Position numbers and translations under genes: made by a program. Under the pieces are notes generated by a model, which was not told the origin of the DNA, ran no database searches, and saw only the letters and a program-made list of their open reading frames with translations. DNA of 9,877 bases from Nitrospirota bacterium (GTDB taxonomy: Bacteria; Nitrospirota; Nitrospiria; Nitrospirales; UBA8639), in contig QIDY01000301.1 in NCBI GenBank assembly GCA_003228495.1, positions 1-9,877 of the forward strand, written 5' to 3'. Each line of letters begins with the position of its first letter. Positions within the stretch are counted from its first letter, which is position 1. Shown here in pieces: positions 6,958-9,877 of the stretch.

Positions 6958-7749
6958 ATGAAAAAACCAGTTCTTTCCATCGCTGGATCCGATTCTAGTG
7001 GGGGCGCTGGCATCCAGGCCGACCTCAAAGCCCTATCGGCCAATGGCGTCTTTGGCATGTCGGTCATTACTTCAATTACAGCCCAAAACACCTGTGGGGT
7101 TTCGTCCGTCTTTCACCTCCCCTCAGACATTATTATGGCTCAACTTGATGCAATTTTTTCCGACATACCCGTCAGGACAATCAAAACGGGCATGTTGGCC
7201 ACACCAGAAATCATCACGACAGTGAGCCGAAGACTGGCTGCACAAAATATCGAGCATCTCATCGTTGATCCAGTCATGGTGGCCAAAGGCGGGCATGCGC
7301 TTCTTGAAGAAAATGCGATATCTTCTCTAAAGTCTGAACTGTGCCCCCTCGCTTTTCTCCTTACTCCTAATATTTACGAGGCAGAAGTATTATCGGGCAT
7401 GACGATAAAAACGGTTGCCGATGCTCGATCGGCTGCCAAAATCATTCGTCAATCAGGGTGCCGCCATGTGTTGATTAAAGGCGGGCACCTTCTCGAGCAA
7501 CCAGGAACTGACCTCCTCTACGATGGCCGGTTTTTTCGGATGTATAAAGGTGAATATATCCAGACTCAGAATACCCATGGCACCGGGTGCACTTTAGCCT
7601 CGGCCATTGCGGCACAACTTGCGAAAGGAAAGGCCATCGCAAATGCGATAGAAGCTGCCAAGACATACACAACCGAGGCCATTCGCTATGGCTTTTCACT
7701 CGGCAAGGGCAATGGACCAACCGACCATTTTTATTTTCTTCAAGCGTAA
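6958..7749 (+). CDS. thiD: Hydroxymethylpyrimidine/phosphomethylpyrimidine kinase
   Basis: ThiD carries out two successive ATP-dependent phosphorylations, HMP to HMP-P and HMP-P to HMP-PP, supplying the pyrimidine half of thiamine in the cytoplasm. The protein (263 aa) has the ribokinase-like ThiD signatures: IAGSDSSGGAGIQADLKA at 8-25, TAQNT at 41-45 near the pyrimidine site, VDPVMVAKGG mid-protein, LLTPNIYEAE, and the anion-hole motif HGTGC with catalytic Cys211. Length is typical and nothing is missing. The start is ATG 6958; TTG 6955 directly before it is possible. Neither has a clear ribosome site. A spacer operator lies upstream and no thi-box riboswitch is present. It leads a packed run of hydrolase, membrane protein and gamma-CA genes that have no known tie to thiamine. 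thiE is not beside it. Confidence 0.96.
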   Translation: MKKPVLSIAGSDSSGGAGIQADLKALSANGVFGMSVITSITAQNTCGVSSVFHLPSDIIMAQLDAIFSDIPVRTIKTGMLATPEIITTVSRRLAAQNIEHLIVDPVMVAKGGHALLEENAISSLKSELCPLAFLLTPNIYEAEVLSGMTIKTVADARSAAKIIRQSGCRHVLIKGGHLLEQPGTDLLYDGRFFRMYKGEYIQTQNTHGTGCTLASAIAAQLAKGKAIANAIEAAKTYTTEAIRYGFSLGKGNGPTDHFYFLQA

Positions 7750-7755
7750 CAATCC

Positions 7756-8562
7756 ATGACTACCGCTTTACCAAAAGAAGAAGAACCAATAGTAGGGGTT
7801 CCTGTTACCTTTTCAAGTTCTTCGGGTCTATCCACGCCGGCGATCTTAGCCGAACCCTCTACGCCAACCAACCTGTGTGTCATTCTGTGTCATGGATTTC
7901 TCTCGGACAAAAATAGCCGCACCAATCGACGACTCACCGAACTTCTCGTTCCCAAGGGGATCTCCACACTTCGATTTGATTGGTATGGAATGGGGGAATC
8001 CCAGGAACTTTTCTCCAACATGAGCCTCAAGCAATGCGAGGAACAACTCGATGCCGCGTTTCAAATGTTGGCAAAAAGAGGGATGGATCGACTCGGACTC
8101 GTTGGCTCAAGCTTCGGCGGGTTAATAGCAATTCTTTCAGCTCCAAGACAGGACAGGCTCCAGGCATTGGGGCTCAAGTGCCCAGTCGTGGATTTTCCCG
8201 AAGTCCTCCGTCTGGAATTCGGACCTGAAGCCATGGAACGATGGAAATCTACCAACCATATCCCCAACATTGTTGGTGATGGCTCTCCAATCCCCTTGCA
8301 ATATGATTTCTATGAAGAATGCCTCACCTATGATGCCTATGGGTCCATTTCACGCATTCACGTTCCAGCCTTGGTTGTCCATGGCGATCAAGACGAACTC
8401 ATTCCGCGGTCTCAAATCGATCGCTTATTGACGACACTCAACACCACAAAACAGTTGCGGCTGATTGAAGGCGCGAACCATCAATTTGGACGGCCCGAGG
8501 AGTTTCGCCTCATGACCAATCACCTAGCCAAATGGATGGTCCGATATTTGACAAACCCATGA
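7756..8562 (+). CDS. Alpha/beta hydrolase, 268 aa
   Basis: This is a serine hydrolase of the alpha/beta fold, probably acting on an ester, thioester or peptide-like substrate in the cytosol. The oxyanion segment is ILCHGFLSDKNS, the nucleophile elbow is GSSFGG with Ser119, the acid is Asp213 in HGDQDELIP, and the base is His242 in GANHQFG. The catalytic triad is complete and in order. The length of about 270 residues and the short cap suggest the YqiA/BAAT-like or acylaminoacyl-peptidase-related group of small hydrolases; I cannot name a substrate. It begins 6 bases after the thiD stop and its stop overlaps the next gene by four bases (ATGA at 8559-8562), so translation is probably coupled on both sides. 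There is no strong ribosome site of its own. Confidence 0.9.
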   Translation: MTTALPKEEEPIVGVPVTFSSSSGLSTPAILAEPSTPTNLCVILCHGFLSDKNSRTNRRLTELLVPKGISTLRFDWYGMGESQELFSNMSLKQCEEQLDAAFQMLAKRGMDRLGLVGSSFGGLIAILSAPRQDRLQALGLKCPVVDFPEVLRLEFGPEAMERWKSTNHIPNIVGDGSPIPLQYDFYEECLTYDAYGSISRIHVPALVVHGDQDELIPRSQIDRLLTTLNTTKQLRLIEGANHQFGRPEEFRLMTNHLAKWMVRYLTNP

Positions 8563-9050
8563 CCAGGAAGATGAGACATCCCAGTCGTGTTAACATGGAC
8601 CTGCGCGATGAACCGATGGAAGTCTTTCGTGTGCTGTATCCCGTTTTCAAAAATGAAGTCTTCCAACGACGCGAACAAATGATGCGGCTGACAGCCTTTG
8701 CCAGCACCTTTTTGGTGTTGTTGCTTGTTACCATGCTCGCCGTTCCCCCTTGGTCCGTCCCGACATTTCCTACTCTCTGGTTCGCACTTTCCGGCATCGC
8801 GTTATTTTCCGGTCTCTTCGCCTACTTAATTCTTCAACATGCCGATCGACATCGGATGGCCAAGCAGCAATTAATTGAACTGGAAAAAGAATTAGGTCTA
8901 TACCAGGGTGGATGGCAACCCAACGGAGATGGCCTCTTTCCAAAAAATTGGCAATCTGACTGGGCAGCAGACCAAAGCGTCACGATTTATCTCACCATCC
9001 TGGCCGCTCTTACGGCTTTAGTCATCTGTGCCATGCTGGTTCGGGCTTGA
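8559..9050 (+). CDS. Small integral membrane protein of unknown function, 163 aa
   Basis: I do not recognise a named family. The N-terminal 35-40 residues are charged (MTRKMRHPSRV, then DLRDEPMEVFRVLYP). Two closely spaced hydrophobic helices follow (AFASTFLVLLLVTMLAV and LWFALSGIALFSGLFAYLIL), then a soluble stretch with a helical charged part (AKQQLIELEKELGL) and a glycine/tryptophan-rich loop, and a C-terminal hydrophobic helix (TIYLTILAALTALVICAML) ending almost at the stop. This suggests three membrane spans. ATG 8559 is chosen for its 4-base overlap with the hydrolase stop; an in-frame ATG at 8532 would overlap more, and ATGs at 8571 and 8595 are possible. It lies between a hydrolase and a carbonic-anhydrase-like gene, but a shared role is only inferred from packing. 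Confidence 0.75.
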   Translation: MTRKMRHPSRVNMDLRDEPMEVFRVLYPVFKNEVFQRREQMMRLTAFASTFLVLLLVTMLAVPPWSVPTFPTLWFALSGIALFSGLFAYLILQHADRHRMAKQQLIELEKELGLYQGGWQPNGDGLFPKNWQSDWAADQSVTIYLTILAALTALVICAMLVRA

Positions 9051-9102
9051 ATTACAGGTGATTTATGATCAACCCTTCCTGCTTAACCAAAGGGTCAGAC
9101 CT

Positions 9103-9612
9103 ATGCTGAAACCGTATCGAGGCGTGACGCCAATTGTCGCAGCCAATGCCTTCATTGAAGACACCGCGATGGTCATTGGCGATGTGGTCATTGGCTCAGA
9201 CTCCAGCGTCTGGTTCCACGCCGTCGTCCGGGGAGACGTGCATTTTATTCGCATCGGGCACCGGACCAACATCCAAGACCTTGCTCTGTTGCATGTGACT
9301 CACGATACCTATCCTTTAACGCTCGGGGATGATATTACCATTGGACATCATGTCATCTTGCATGGATGTACTATTCGTGATCGTGTGCTAATTGGCATGG
9401 GAGCAATCATTATGGACGGTGCCGTCGTGGAAGAAGATTGCATTATCGGCGCAGGTAGCTTGGTCACGGAACGCACCCATATTCCATCCAAAAGCCTGGT
9501 GATCGGCTCTCCGGCAAAAGTCAAACGCCCTCTTACCGATGATGAATTATTCTGGATAAAAGAATCCGCATCAAATTATTGCCAATACGCACAACATTAT
9601 CTCGAAGACTAA
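9103..9612 (+). CDS. Gamma-carbonic anhydrase-like hexapeptide-repeat protein, 169 aa
   Basis: This is a left-handed beta-helix protein of the gamma-CA/YrdA/PaaY group, which forms trimers with metal at subunit interfaces and in some members hydrates CO2. Expected conserved residues are present: Arg43 and Asp45 in VVRGDVHFI, Gln58 and Asp59 in NIQDLALLH, and the three metal-ligand histidines His64 (LLHVTHD), His82 and His87 (IGHHVILHG). Hexapeptide turns (VIGDVV, IGSDSS, IGMGAI, IIGAGS, VIGSPA) run through the body and a helical tail closes the protein. Length is typical. The frame is open back to 9028, overlapping the membrane-protein gene, but the family starts near MLKPYRG, so ATG 9103 with AAAGGG about 10 bases upstream is preferred. 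Many homologues lack measurable anhydrase activity, so the reaction remains unproven. The last codons lie in a 17-bp tandem duplication. Confidence 0.92.
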   Translation: MLKPYRGVTPIVAANAFIEDTAMVIGDVVIGSDSSVWFHAVVRGDVHFIRIGHRTNIQDLALLHVTHDTYPLTLGDDITIGHHVILHGCTIRDRVLIGMGAIIMDGAVVEEDCIIGAGSLVTERTHIPSKSLVIGSPAKVKRPLTDDELFWIKESASNYCQYAQHYLED

Positions 9613-9633
9613 GGACTCTCGAAGACTAAGGAC
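9600..9633 (+). repeat. Perfect 17-bp tandem duplication at the gamma-CA stop
   Basis: TCTCGAAGACTAAGGAC occurs at 9600-9616 and again at 9617-9633. The first copy contains the last codons and stop of the gamma-CA gene. The second carries a duplicate TAA and its final GGAC is the start of the following inverted-repeat element. The unit fits a slippage or insertion-associated duplication that leaves the protein unchanged. Confidence 0.9.
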
Positions 9634-9808
9634 CTGTGGCAAAATAACTTTGATAAAATCGCGCCCAGATTTTCGCCGGACTTGGACGGAACGATTTTAA
9701 AAAAAATCGAGCATAGCATAGCTATGTTGAGGTTTTTGGGATTGGGATCCGTTCAAAGGTGGCCCGAAGATGGGATACGAGATGTCAAAGTTATTTTTTC
9801 ACAGGTCC
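9630..9808. mobile_element. MITE-like 179-bp palindromic element with 24-bp terminal repeats
   Basis: The outer ends 9630-9653 (GGACCTGTGGCAAAATAACT then TTGA) and 9785-9808 (reverse complement, same orientation) match at 22 of 24 positions. The flanks are TAA on both sides (9627-9629 and 9809-9811), a possible 3-bp target duplication. The interior, folded without gaps, matches its own reverse complement at 32 of 64 positions by my hand count, ending in CATAGCTATG at 9717-9726. A smaller dyad, CGATTTT/AAAATCG, lies at 9692-9709. There is no coding frame. It begins 17 bases after the gamma-CA stop and would give that transcript a long hairpin. It could be a MITE, a deletion remnant of an insertion sequence, or a REP/ERIC-type repeat. 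Confidence 0.7.
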
Positions 9809-9877
9809 TAACAGGGATAATTCAGAATTAGGCCGTTTGCCCAATCAGCACTACCCAAAACCCAACCTCTTGACCAC

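Noticed and set aside
9028..9102. Upstream extension of the gamma-CA frame to ATG 9028
   Set aside because: It would overlap the membrane-protein gene, and the extra 25 residues are absent from the family pattern, which starts near MLKPYRG.
9812..9877. Possible gene end on the minus strand at the right edge
   Set aside because: Two reverse frames are open for only 15-22 codons and show no recognisable motif; too short to support.
1..9877. CRISPR array, prophage or toxin-antitoxin module
   Set aside because: No spaced direct repeats, phage genes or small paired toxin-antitoxin frames were seen on either strand.

Overview
The window reads as an ordinary chromosomal segment of a Gram-negative-type bacterium of about 50% G+C. 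It has short intergenic gaps, several weak or absent Shine-Dalgarno sites, and a very large soluble sensor kinase with stacked PAS domains. The style of this kinase, the REC-only regulator and the gamma-carbonic anhydrase is compatible with Nitrospirota (Nitrospira-like). That placement is an impression from protein style, not a demonstrated assignment.

Left block (1-1760, minus strand): a three-gene unit transcribed leftward, MarR-type repressor -> VOC/glyoxalase-fold protein -> pirin, with the pirin running off the left edge. A near-consensus promoter (TTGACA, 17 bp, TATACT) precedes the marR-type gene. Two copies of the inverted repeat TACTANNTAGTA lie on it: one fills the spacer and one covers the -10. 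This is a textbook layout for an autorepressed stress or detoxification operon. A pirin (quercetinase-like cupin) together with a VOC protein under a MarR regulator suggests a response to quinones, phenolics or electrophiles (inference).

Centre (1760-6714): a 430-base leader region with several palindromes and one possible folded RNA leads into a REC-only response regulator (plus strand). It converges on a 1268-residue cytoplasmic hybrid histidine kinase (PAS x4, GAF, PAS, HisKA, HATPase, REC; minus strand). The regulator has no output domain and may exchange phosphate with the kinase, but only adjacency supports this.

Right block (6888-9612, plus strand): thiD (HMP/HMP-P kinase of thiamine synthesis), an alpha/beta hydrolase, a small three-helix membrane protein and a gamma-class carbonic anhydrase-like hexapeptide protein are tightly packed and probably co-transcribed. 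The candidate thiD promoter has a perfect 8-bp inverted repeat filling the -35/-10 spacer, so this cluster probably has its own repressor. No TPP riboswitch was found.

Right end (9600-9811): the last gene ends in a 17-bp tandem duplication. It abuts a 179-bp element with 24-bp imperfect terminal inverted repeats, a possible TAA target duplication, and an interior that is also imperfectly palindromic. It looks like a non-coding MITE or palindromic repeat that would be transcribed as a long hairpin. No CRISPR array, tRNA, rRNA, prophage or obvious defence system is visible. The most unusual items are this element and the two operator-in-spacer promoters.
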